Below are positions 16,165 through 22,673 of a stretch of DNA of 64,000 nt, piece by piece. The notes under the pieces are model-generated. The model saw only the letters and a list, made by a program, of their open reading frames with translations. It was not told the DNA's origin and did no database searches. The DNA is from Fimenecus sp963590415. Its GTDB lineage: Bacteria; Bacillota; Clostridia; Oscillospirales; Acutalibacteraceae. Every line of letters begins with the position of its first letter. Within the stretch, counting starts at the first letter, position 1. The DNA lies in the NCBI GenBank assembly GCA_963590415.1, contig CAVAPB010000011.1:1-64000 (forward strand). The letters are read 5' to 3'. The position numbers and the translations under genes are program-made.

Positions 16165-16377
16165 TTATTTTTGCTCAGGCACGATCTCTACGATATCGTC
16201 CATCTTACATTCAAGAGCAGCACATATCTTCACGAGCACATCACTGGAGACTACAGCGCCGTCTTTGCCCATTTTAGTAATGGTAGCGATGCTGATGCCG
16301 GCTTTTTCGGCAAGTTCTTTCTTTTTCATATCACGGTCGATTAAAAGCTTGAATAATTTTTTATAGCTCGCGGCCAT
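16165..16377 (-). CDS. XRE-type HTH protein, probable controller of the restriction-modification operon
   Basis: 70 residues, an HTH_3 domain: KKELAEKAGISIATITKMGK, then VLVKICAALECKMDDIVEI. Small XRE proteins directly upstream of type II restriction genes usually act as C proteins that delay endonuclease expression until DNA is methylated. The start 16377 is preceded by GAGGTG at seven bases; the earlier in-frame Met (16392) overlaps that site. A good promoter lies at 16430-16458. Confidence 0.88.
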   Translation of the reverse strand: MAASYKKLFKLLIDRDMKKKELAEKAGISIATITKMGKDGAVVSSDVLVKICAALECKMDDIVEIVPEQK

Positions 16378-16429
16378 TGTATTACACCTCATAAACAGTT
16401 ATAGTTAGTACATTGTATCATCGGAAATC

Positions 16430-16458
16430 ATTATACTACACTCCACACCAAATATCAA
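16430..16458 (-). promoter_or_regulatory. Promoter of the restriction-modification operon
   Basis: On the minus strand TTGATA (16458-16453), a 17-base spacer and TATAAT (16435-16430) form a near-consensus sigma-A promoter about 50 bases upstream of the controller start. The leader between (GATACAATGTACTAACTATA) could hold the controller's own operators, but no clean palindrome is visible. Confidence 0.8.
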
Positions 16459-16552
16459 CAACTTTCGGCAGATAAATACTGCGATTTCAGCATTTATCAA
16501 CTTTTTATTGCAAGTTTTCTATTCCCTCTTTGCTTTTCCGTAATCCCTTTTT

Positions 16553-16580
16553 CTTTGTCTACTGCGGTGCAAATTTTGAC
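16553..16580 (-). repeat. Element-internal 28-bp repeat, copy 3
   Basis: Reads CTTTGTCTACTGCGGTGC then AAATTTTGAC; 24 of 28 positions match each of the other two copies (151-178, 3958-3985). It lies between the restriction operon promoter and the terminator of the small-gene group. Confidence 0.55.
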
Positions 16581-16625
16581 TGCAATTATTTTTATAAATA
16601 CAGATGCTTGAGTTGCCGCATAAAC

Positions 16626-16664
16626 AAAAATCGCTCCCAAGAATTGATCTTGGGAGCGATTTTT
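16626..16664. terminator. Bidirectional rho-independent terminator
   Basis: A perfect 16-bp stem (AAAAATCGCTCCCAAG and its complement) around a seven-base loop, with A run and T run at the ends. It ends the HNH/small acidic gene operon on the minus strand and insulates it from the restriction operon. Confidence 0.92.
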
Positions 16665-16681
16665 CACACAGTGTTTATTTA

Positions 16682-16846
16682 TCAATCTTCTTTATTCCGG
16701 CGGCGTTCTTCTTCGGCCTCCTCCTCTTCTCGGCGATACTCACTGTCGTCCCAGTTATACACATATTCGCCTTGGTCGATGCTGAAACCGTCTCTTTCGA
16801 TTTTTTCATATTCGCCGGAATCATAGTTGAAACAATACTTCGACAT
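16682..16846 (-). CDS. Small acidic protein
   Basis: 54 residues: MSKYCFNYDSGEYEKIERDG, FSIDQGEYVYNWDDSEYRRE, then a run of Glu and Arg. The strong site AAAGGGGAGGATCGT and a 13-base gap to the HNH gene support it as a real gene of that operon. Its acidity and tyrosine/tryptophan content could suit an HNH inhibitor or a DNA mimic, which is only a guess. Similar short genes accompany HNH genes on Clostridial elements. Confidence 0.7.
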   Translation of the reverse strand: MSKYCFNYDSGEYEKIERDGFSIDQGEYVYNWDDSEYRREEEEAEEERRRNKED

Positions 16847-16859
16847 ACGATCCTCCCCT

Positions 16860-17171
16860 TTACAGCTTGATGATCTCGTAATCCGTGCGTGTGCCCTTTA
16901 TGCGATCTGCGCGAAACAGCTGGCTGTTTGTTTTCCAATGCGGGAATTTATCCGCTTTTTCTGCGTTGGTATCACGATGGCAAATGACGATATTTCCTGC
17001 AACATCACTGCCGCCGAGCGACAGCGGACGGATGTGGTCAAGTGTCGGATGATAGGCGCTGTGCGGATCTCCACAGGCGGACTTCCGCATTTCGCGACCG
17101 GCATAGTCGAAAACGGCTTCACGGTTCCCGAAAACCTTGTTCCATACTTTGACCGTTTTGTACTTTGACAT
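16860..17171 (-). CDS. HNH endonuclease-family protein
   Basis: 103 residues with AGREMRKSACGDPHSAYHPT, LDHIRPLSLGGSDVAGNIVI and CHRDTNAEKADKFPHW: the D-H, N and final H/N positions of an HNH nuclease, though without the usual zinc CxxC pairs. The start 17171 follows AAGGAGGGCATCAAA; an upstream Met (17204) has no site. It is first of a two-gene operon with the small acidic protein. Such small HNH proteins of integrative elements may act on foreign DNA or in element transfer. Confidence 0.8.
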   Translation of the reverse strand: MSKYKTVKVWNKVFGNREAVFDYAGREMRKSACGDPHSAYHPTLDHIRPLSLGGSDVAGNIVICHRDTNAEKADKFPHWKTNSQLFRADRIKGTRTDYEIIKL

Positions 17172-17244
17172 TTTGATGCCCTCCTTTATAAGTGATATAC
17201 ACATTATCGCACATAAAAGAGGAGCGCACTATGAACCGTCGGTT

Positions 17245-17295
17245 CAAAAAACAGCATCCCTGTGGGCCCGTTCACCCGTAGGGACGCTGTTTTTT
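17245..17295. terminator. Bidirectional rho-independent terminator
   Basis: Stem AACAGC-A-TCCCT / AGGGA-C-GCTGTT with one mismatch, flanked by A6 and T7 runs. It directly follows the stop of the HTH gene on the minus strand. Confidence 0.88.
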
Positions 17296-17490
17296 TCAAA
17301 GACTCTCGGCAATTTTTTGAAACAGCAAAAGTCTTTTGGCCGATGGCGTTCTTTGGCCGGAGCAATAATAGGCGACCGAGCGGGGCGTAACACCTAAACG
17401 CGTCGCCCACTCTTCCTGCGAAAGACCCGATTTGTCCACTATGCTCCGAAAATAGTCTGCCATCTCATAATCGATTTTTCGATTACTCAT
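17296..17490 (-). CDS. XRE-family helix-turn-helix protein
   Basis: 64 residues: MADYFRSIVDKSGLSQEEWA, TRLGVTPRSVAYYCSGQRTP and a C-terminal helix. It is a Cro/CI-type DNA-binding protein without an effector domain. The start 17490 follows GCAAAGGAGGTTTGCGAAT. It has its own promoter (17554-17581) and terminator. It may regulate the element; the target is unknown. Confidence 0.85.
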   Translation of the reverse strand: MSNRKIDYEMADYFRSIVDKSGLSQEEWATRLGVTPRSVAYYCSGQRTPSAKRLLLFQKIAESL

Positions 17491-17553
17491 ATTCGCAAAC
17501 CTCCTTTGCATAGACAACGCAGTGCTCCGAAGGCTTTTTAAATATGTAATATC

Positions 17554-17581
17554 AGTATAGCCTGTTTCCTGAAAAAATCAA
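17554..17581 (-). promoter_or_regulatory. Promoter of the small HTH gene
   Basis: TTGATT, 16-base spacer, TATACT on the minus strand; the -35 box overlaps the last codons of the DUF4238 gene. Confidence 0.65.
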
Positions 17582-18756
17582 TAGGGAAAAATCAATTTGC
17601 AGGAATATCGCTTTTCGACAATTCTGTAAAGTGGTGTATAATCTACTCGCGGCGTATACGGCGGATCGTTAAGCAGTTTATACTTGATTATACTGCCGAA
17701 TGCACTGTCGAGTGAGGAAAAGCCCAGATATTCGTTGATCCTGTCCATAAAAAGCGCATTACAATACTGTATTTCATCGGAAGTTAGTTTCTTTATATCA
17801 TAAATGTATTGATCGTTTTCCGAATAAACGCCGCTGTTTTGTTCACCTTTCGTTGCCTCATAATAATTGTGGTTTGGCTCAAAAAGACTTTCGTTGTGGA
17901 TCACCGTCAGCTCCGTCAAAGGCACACACGACAACCCGGATTTCATTCCTGCATATCTGAATTTATAGAGCGGATTGATGAGCACGATCATTCTCTTAGC
18001 CGAAATCGGAAACATCATGAAGTTTTCACTGAAATGTATGAGCGACTTTATTAAACTTGCAATTACATCTTTTTCTTCATCGTTTGTCGTGCGGTTTAAT
18101 ATGTCTGTCAGCCACGAGAGCTTTTTATCATTATGTCTTGTGATGCCGTCCCAGTCTTTTTCGTTTTCCGATGTCATACCGATATCGGTAATGACAAATT
18201 CATCCCCGCTTTCCGGCGCATCCCAGAAGGCAATATATCCGCTGTTAACAATGCTTGCCCAACGGTATGCCGGATAGGTTTTATTGGAATTTTGCAGAAT
18301 AGATGCAGGTGTACCGTCGGAATCCAAAACAGTATTAACAGTCCGCATCCAATATTCATACGGCGTTTCGCCTTCGATACGGCGTTCTTTAAAGTCGGGA
18401 GCAAAAGAATTCTTCATTTGCCGTTCCTTTTGCAGCCATTCTTCATTTTGCATATTCCGCAATTCTGAAACAAGCAGAAATTTTTTGACCTGTAATAGCT
18501 GTATACGGTTCAGAGAAACCGTATGGTCGGCTTTTAGCAGTATATTGGCAAGCAGGTTGCCGAATTGCGATTCGACTTTTGTATTCAGTGCTCTTTCAGT
18601 GTTGTGATCATAAAGAGCGTTTTGCGCAAAGGCATGCTCGGGGGCAATATTCTCGCGCAGCTCGCCGGTTTTTATGTTGTAGGTACAAAGCCTATTACTG
18701 AACTTCCGCAAAACCAACCGCGGAACATAATGACTGGAAAAACTGCCGTTTGGCAT
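17578..18756 (-). CDS. DUF4238-family protein
   Basis: 392 residues beginning MPNGSFSSHYVPRLVLRKFS; the N-terminal HYVPR...LRxF signature and the overall length fit DUF4238, a family of unknown function often found on mobile elements and near defence genes. Downstream segments such as FVITDIGMTSENE and MMFPISAKRMIVLINP also fit the family. GGAGGG lies six bases before the ATG and a promoter is seen at 18789-18817. It is a single-gene unit close to attR. Confidence 0.8.
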   Translation of the reverse strand: MPNGSFSSHYVPRLVLRKFSNRLCTYNIKTGELRENIAPEHAFAQNALYDHNTERALNTKVESQFGNLLANILLKADHTVSLNRIQLLQVKKFLLVSELRNMQNEEWLQKERQMKNSFAPDFKERRIEGETPYEYWMRTVNTVLDSDGTPASILQNSNKTYPAYRWASIVNSGYIAFWDAPESGDEFVITDIGMTSENEKDWDGITRHNDKKLSWLTDILNRTTNDEEKDVIASLIKSLIHFSENFMMFPISAKRMIVLINPLYKFRYAGMKSGLSCVPLTELTVIHNESLFEPNHNYYEATKGEQNSGVYSENDQYIYDIKKLTSDEIQYCNALFMDRINEYLGFSSLDSAFGSIIKYKLLNDPPYTPRVDYTPLYRIVEKRYSCKLIFPY

Positions 18757-19085
18757 AAACTTCCCTCCAAAACGGTTTCATTGATAATATAATACACCAT
18801 ATTTGGTTGCTGCGCAACCGGCGGCTAATAGTCTGCACAAAATTAACTTAAACAGGCTGCTGTTCAGAGTTATAATAACCGCACAAAAGCAATCGCCTCT
18901 CGAGTAAATGCGAGAGGTGTGTAATGTGTATTATTCTGCGGAAATTGCTGTTGACCACATAACAGACCACCTACCGTTTCGGAGCATTTGGAAACAGTGG
19001 ACTGTGGAGCGCCGAAGAGCGCGGTTTTCCAGGCGGAAAGGGGCGGAAAAAGCTGTTTTTAGCGGAAATTGCCTTCATAGGTCCG
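18757..19085. other. Non-coding end of the element before attR
   Basis: No gene seen. It holds the DUF4238 promoter, a small hairpin (CCTCTCG/CGAGAGG at 18896-18917) and GC-richer sequence next to attR that may contain recombinase arm sites. Confidence 0.5.
18789..18817 (-). promoter_or_regulatory. Probable promoter of the DUF4238 gene
   Basis: On the minus strand TTGCGC (18817-18812), 17-base spacer, TATTAT (18794-18789). The -35 region lies in a small hairpin GGTTG/CAACC. Confidence 0.55.
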
Positions 19086-19130
19086 TTTGGGAGCAAGATG
19101 CCGGGTGTTCGAGTCACCTCACTCCGACCA
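19086..19130 (+). repeat. attR: copy of the tRNA-Pro 3' end
   Basis: Exact repeat of 68-112. It is only the 3' part of a tRNA (no 5' half upstream), so it is not a functional tRNA gene. It marks the right end of the element. Confidence 0.93.
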
Positions 19131-19161
19131 TACTGTGGAGACAAAAAAGATGCCTCCCACG

Positions 19162-19189
19162 AAAAAGCCCGAATATATCGGGCTTTTTT
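19162..19189 (+). terminator. Original terminator of the tRNA-Pro locus
   Basis: Stem AGCCCGA/TCGGGCT with five-base loop followed by a T run, 31 bases after attR. Before integration it would have followed the tRNA directly. Confidence 0.85.
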
Positions 19190-19241
19190 CTTTCTCTATA
19201 TTCGATTTCTTTATGACCGAGACTACGCATTGTATTTTTTC

Positions 19242-19298
19242 TCTCAGTCAAACGCTTTGCGTTTGACAGCTCACTTTACACAAGGGAGCCTTTTTGCA
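19242..19298. repeat. Intergenic palindromic repeat typical of gut Clostridia
   Basis: CTCAGTCAAACG, a short loop, CGTTTGACAGCTC, then AAGGGAGCCTTTTTGC. This matches the general form of small hairpin repeats scattered between genes in Ruminococcaceae genomes; recognised by eye from memory. Confidence 0.55.
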
Positions 19299-19370
19299 AA
19301 TGCGGCTTGCCCCTGCTGAAAGGGAATACTGCAAATTAAGCGATAAAATCAAATTATATTTAATATCATG

Positions 19371-19454
19371 CCGTAGAGACAGGGCTTGCCCCTGTCCGCA
19401 AAAAATTACATATAAGTCATATTGACGGACAACCGCAAGGGCTGTCCCTACAGG
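19371..19454. repeat. Inverted pair of REP-like palindromes
   Basis: Copy 1 (19371-19399) contains GACAGGGCTTGCCCCTGTC; copy 2 (19424-19454) contains GGACAACCGCAAGGGCTGTCC in the opposite orientation. Both end with a CTAC/GTAG edge. This is the layout of REP/BIME elements mobilised by REP-associated transposases such as the one at 31144-31620, though the core differs. Confidence 0.55.
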
Positions 19455-19461
19455 TACGCAC

Positions 19462-19503
19462 AAACTCACGCCACGAACAAAAAAACATTCGTGGCGTGAG
19501 TTT
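19462..19503. terminator. Terminator after the M16C peptidase gene
   Basis: A perfect 16-bp stem AAACTCACGCCACGAA with its complement around a ten-base loop, 46 bases past the peptidase stop. T runs are short on both sides, so efficiency is uncertain. Confidence 0.75.
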
Positions 19504-19548
19504 TATTGCTGATATGCGATTATTTCAAGCCTGTAAGCATTCTCAAAA

Positions 19549-22422
19549 TCAAACAGAGAGGATTGTGTCAAGTCCGCATTTTTCGAGCTGTTCCCTGTTT
19601 CCGACAACGCAGACGGCAGGCTCCCTGTAGCACTCCTCAAGGCTTTGGGCAACCGTTTTCAAATCGTCCGGCGTTGCGGAAACTATCTGATTCATTCTCG
19701 TTCTTCTGTCCTCTTCGCTGACGCCTCTGAACCACAGTCTGTCGCCGAGCGCACCCTTGGCTCTCGGAGTGAGAACGGGAAGCGAGTCGGCAACCGTACC
19801 GATGATAAAGCCCGTTATATCGCCGTCCGCATCCGCAATACCTCGCAGATAATCGGGCGTCTTTTTGAAGCTTTCAAGCGATGCGGAAACCGAGGGGTCA
19901 CGGTAAGAATAGCAGGAAACCGTTCCCGTCGGGCGTACAACCATACCCGTGCCGTAAGCGCCGCCCTGCATACGGATAACCGTCCACAGATAGTTGAGGC
20001 TTACGATTTTAGCTGCAACGGACACGCTTCCGTCCGCCTTTTTGCCGAGCTTTCTCAAATCGCCCGTCATAACCGCAAACGAAACATCGGCAGGGATTGC
20101 AATGCCCTCTTTTCTTATGCCCCAAGGCTTGATTTCGGCGCAGAGCGCACCGCTTGCCTTTTCGGGCACGGTCTCTGACACGGCTTTTATTATCTCCTGC
20201 GTGTTGCGGGGTTCGCCGGTTACGCTGACGGTCAGCTTTTCACGGCAGATTATCTTGCCTAGCAGGGCGTTTATCTTTTTGCAGAACTCCTCTGCCGACC
20301 AATTCTCCTGCATATTTTTAAGCCAATTATAGTATTCAAAGCCGTAATTGCATTCAGCGATAACTCCGCCCTTTGAAAGCTGTGCGGCGGTTCTGCCCAT
20401 TGCGACCTGCGAGCCGCTCATAAGAATACTTTGAAGCATTTCCATCCTGTTCCGGCAAAGCAGCGAGAAAGAGTCCTCGGCGTTTGAAAAATCGGTCGAT
20501 GTGAGTATCTCGCCCGCAAGCTCTATCGCCTTTTCGACATTCTTTTCCATTGCGGAAAAGCTCATATGGAAATAAGCCGAGCAGTCCGTACTGCCGTCCT
20601 TTTCGTAGCAGGAAACGGTGCTGCCTATGCTGCCGCACAAAGTGCGCTTAAGGTTGAGCAATTCTTCCGACGAATGTTTTTCTGTTGCAATTTCGCCCAT
20701 AAGCGAGGAGGCAAACGACAGTGCTGATATTTCATTTTCGGTGCAGCCGTTTGCGTCAAAATAAAGGTTTACATAGACAATGCCGTTGCTGTTGATTTTG
20801 TGCACAAGAGCGGGAACGGAGCCGACGGTAATTTCTTCCGTGGGGATGTTCTCGGGCTGAGCCTTTATATCGTCAAGAGTAAGCCTCGGAAGCGTTGCTA
20901 TCGCCTCTTCCGAATCGGGTGTATCCTGCCAGAGGGCAAGCTCTTCGCAGTCCTTTTCTACCCTTTCCCAATCCTCGTCGTCAAAGCGTTCCGAGGTGTT
21001 TTTGAGGCGTTCGGTTTCATCGGCTCTTATTTTGTCGCCGACTGTCTTTGACGGCACAAGCATTACCTTGCAGCGGTGCGGATTGTCGATAAATTCTTCT
21101 TTTATAATATTTTCAAAATAGCCTTCGTCCTTTTTCGCACGGAGATTTTTGAAAAGCTCCCCGACCTCGAGATTTCTCTCGGGCTCGCCGCCGTAGAGCC
21201 AACTGTCAAGTATATCCATTCCGAAAACCAAGCCCTGCGGATAGCTTCCGAAATCGTTTTCACGCATTTGGAATTCAAGATGAGTCAAAGCCGCTTCAAG
21301 CTGACTGCGGTCAATTCCGTTTTCAGCCAATGAGGAAAGCGTGTCGAAAATTCGTTTTTCAATCTCGTCCGCATCCTCTTTTTTGAGGTTCTGAACCTTG
21401 ATTGTAAGCTGAGGCTGTAAAACAATTTCGGGCAAATCAACGCTGACCGCTTCGGCAAGAGAGTCCGAAAGCACACAGGCGTTGAGCGGAGATTTTACGC
21501 TTCCGCAAAGCACATCGGAAAGAGCCCTTACGGCAACAATCTTTTCCGTGTCGTCAAAGCTTCCGACCACCCTGCCCCAAGCGAGAATGTATCTGTTTTC
21601 GGCGTTCTCGTCGGGAGAAATTTCATATTCCGCAACTATTTCGCCTGCATCAACCGCTTTTTGCAGCGGCGGCAGTTCGACCTTTTCGCCTGCGGGAATG
21701 TCCTCGAGGTACTCGTCGTTGATTATTTTCAGCACCTCGTCTATATCCATTTTACCGTCAAGAATTACAAAGGCGTTTGACGGAGAATAGTGCTTTTTAT
21801 GAGCCGCAATGAAGTTTTCATAGGTAAGCTCGGGGATAACCTTGGGGTCGCCGCCCGAAACATAACCGTATGCGTTGTCGGGGAAAAGAGCCTTGCTCAT
21901 AACGGTTTCAAGCTTTGCGTCGGGGTCTGCAAAAACTCCCTTCATTTCATTGAAAACAACGCCCTTGTACAAAAGCTCCCCATTCTCGCCCTTTTCGTAG
22001 TGCCAGCCCTCCTGGCGGAAGCACTCGGGGTTTTGATAAATAGCGGGATAAAAAACCGCGTCGAGGTAAACCCTCATAAGGTTTATGAAATCCTTGTCGT
22101 TCTTACTGCTTATCGGATAAAAGGTCTTGTCCGAAAAGGTCATTGCATTGAGGAATGTGTTCATCGAGCTTTTGAGGAGCTCGACAAACGGGTCCTTGAC
22201 GGGATAATTCTTTGAACCGCAAAGAACCGAGTGCTCTATTATATGAAACACTCCCGTATCGTCCTCAGGAAATGTGGGAAATGCGATGCCGAAGGTCTTG
22301 TTTTCCTCGTCCCTGTCGAGCCAGAGAAGCTTCAAGCCCGTTTTTTCGTGAACCATTTCGTACATATCGGCTTTAAGCTCGCCGAGACGCGCCTTTCTTA
22401 ACTGTCTGAAACCGTGAGCCAT
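19549..22422 (-). CDS. M16C-family zinc metallopeptidase (PreP/Cym1-like)
   Basis: 957 residues, the normal length of presequence-protease-like M16C enzymes. The inverted zinc motif H60-I-I-E-H64 lies in FHIIEHSVLCGSKNYPVKDP, with the third ligand expected near FNEMKGVFADP. The halves of the clam-shell fold follow (M16 domains around 20-250, 300-480, 560-760 and 790-957). No signal peptide, so cytoplasmic degradation of peptides is likely. A site AGGAG lies 13 bases before the ATG, longer than usual. It is the last gene of the operon GH2, FTR-like, M16C. Confidence 0.92.
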   Translation of the reverse strand: MAHGFRQLRKARLGELKADMYEMVHEKTGLKLLWLDRDEENKTFGIAFPTFPEDDTGVFHIIEHSVLCGSKNYPVKDPFVELLKSSMNTFLNAMTFSDKTFYPISSKNDKDFINLMRVYLDAVFYPAIYQNPECFRQEGWHYEKGENGELLYKGVVFNEMKGVFADPDAKLETVMSKALFPDNAYGYVSGGDPKVIPELTYENFIAAHKKHYSPSNAFVILDGKMDIDEVLKIINDEYLEDIPAGEKVELPPLQKAVDAGEIVAEYEISPDENAENRYILAWGRVVGSFDDTEKIVAVRALSDVLCGSVKSPLNACVLSDSLAEAVSVDLPEIVLQPQLTIKVQNLKKEDADEIEKRIFDTLSSLAENGIDRSQLEAALTHLEFQMRENDFGSYPQGLVFGMDILDSWLYGGEPERNLEVGELFKNLRAKKDEGYFENIIKEEFIDNPHRCKVMLVPSKTVGDKIRADETERLKNTSERFDDEDWERVEKDCEELALWQDTPDSEEAIATLPRLTLDDIKAQPENIPTEEITVGSVPALVHKINSNGIVYVNLYFDANGCTENEISALSFASSLMGEIATEKHSSEELLNLKRTLCGSIGSTVSCYEKDGSTDCSAYFHMSFSAMEKNVEKAIELAGEILTSTDFSNAEDSFSLLCRNRMEMLQSILMSGSQVAMGRTAAQLSKGGVIAECNYGFEYYNWLKNMQENWSAEEFCKKINALLGKIICREKLTVSVTGEPRNTQEIIKAVSETVPEKASGALCAEIKPWGIRKEGIAIPADVSFAVMTGDLRKLGKKADGSVSVAAKIVSLNYLWTVIRMQGGAYGTGMVVRPTGTVSCYSYRDPSVSASLESFKKTPDYLRGIADADGDITGFIIGTVADSLPVLTPRAKGALGDRLWFRGVSEEDRRTRMNQIVSATPDDLKTVAQSLEECYREPAVCVVGNREQLEKCGLDTILSV

Positions 22423-22448
22423 TTTGTTTTCATATCTCCTATCAATTA

Positions 22449-22652
22449 TCAGTCTTTCTCTTTATAATAAAGCTTGCAATGGCAATAGCCCTCAAAGTCG
22501 GGGTCTGCTATCTGACGGCGGAATTCCTCGCAGATACAGCGGTACTCCTCTTTCTTTTCAAGCCTGCACGGACAGTAGCCGCCTCGCCTTTTCAAGCCCT
22601 CTTTTATTGTTTTGACAATTTCTTCGTCCTCGTTAAGTCTGACCTTTGCCAT
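22449..22652 (-). CDS. Ferredoxin-thioredoxin reductase catalytic-chain-like protein
   Basis: 67 residues with seven Cys: CPC (27-29), CIC (39-41) and CHC (57-59), in YCPCRLEKKEEYRCICEEF and GYCHCKLYYKEKD. This is the Cys spacing of stand-alone FTR beta-like proteins of anaerobes, which hold a [4Fe-4S] cluster beside a redox disulfide and reduce thioredoxin-like partners with electrons from ferredoxin. The site GGGGCGA precedes the ATG. It lies 21 bases after the GH2 gene and 26 before the M16C gene. Confidence 0.87.
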   Translation of the reverse strand: MAKVRLNEDEEIVKTIKEGLKRRGGYCPCRLEKKEEYRCICEEFRRQIADPDFEGYCHCKLYYKEKD

Positions 22653-22673
22653 AGTGTCGCCCCTTTTGAAAAA

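Larger units (their letters stand above)
68..19130. mobile_element. Integrative element at tRNA-Pro carrying methylation/restriction cargo
   Basis: The element is bounded by the 45-bp att repeats, and excision between them would release a circle of 19,018 bp. Two tyrosine recombinases and a Xis-like protein lie at the attL end. The cargo is several cytosine methyltransferases, restriction enzymes, Vsr, a kinase/receiver pair, HNH proteins and HTH regulators. I see no relaxase, coupling protein, type IV secretion or phage structural gene, so it is not visibly self-transmissible. Several internal genes are broken, which suggests long residence or repeated cargo turnover. Confidence 0.9.

Noticed and set aside
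17204..17410. Minus-strand frame over the terminator and HTH gene
   Set aside because: It runs through a perfect terminator hairpin and overlaps the HTH gene in another frame.
19086..19130. Second tRNA gene
   Set aside because: Only the 3' part is present; upstream bases do not form the 5' half. It is attR.
68..19130. Conjugative element or prophage
   Set aside because: No relaxase, type IV secretion, capsid, tail or lysis gene could be recognised.
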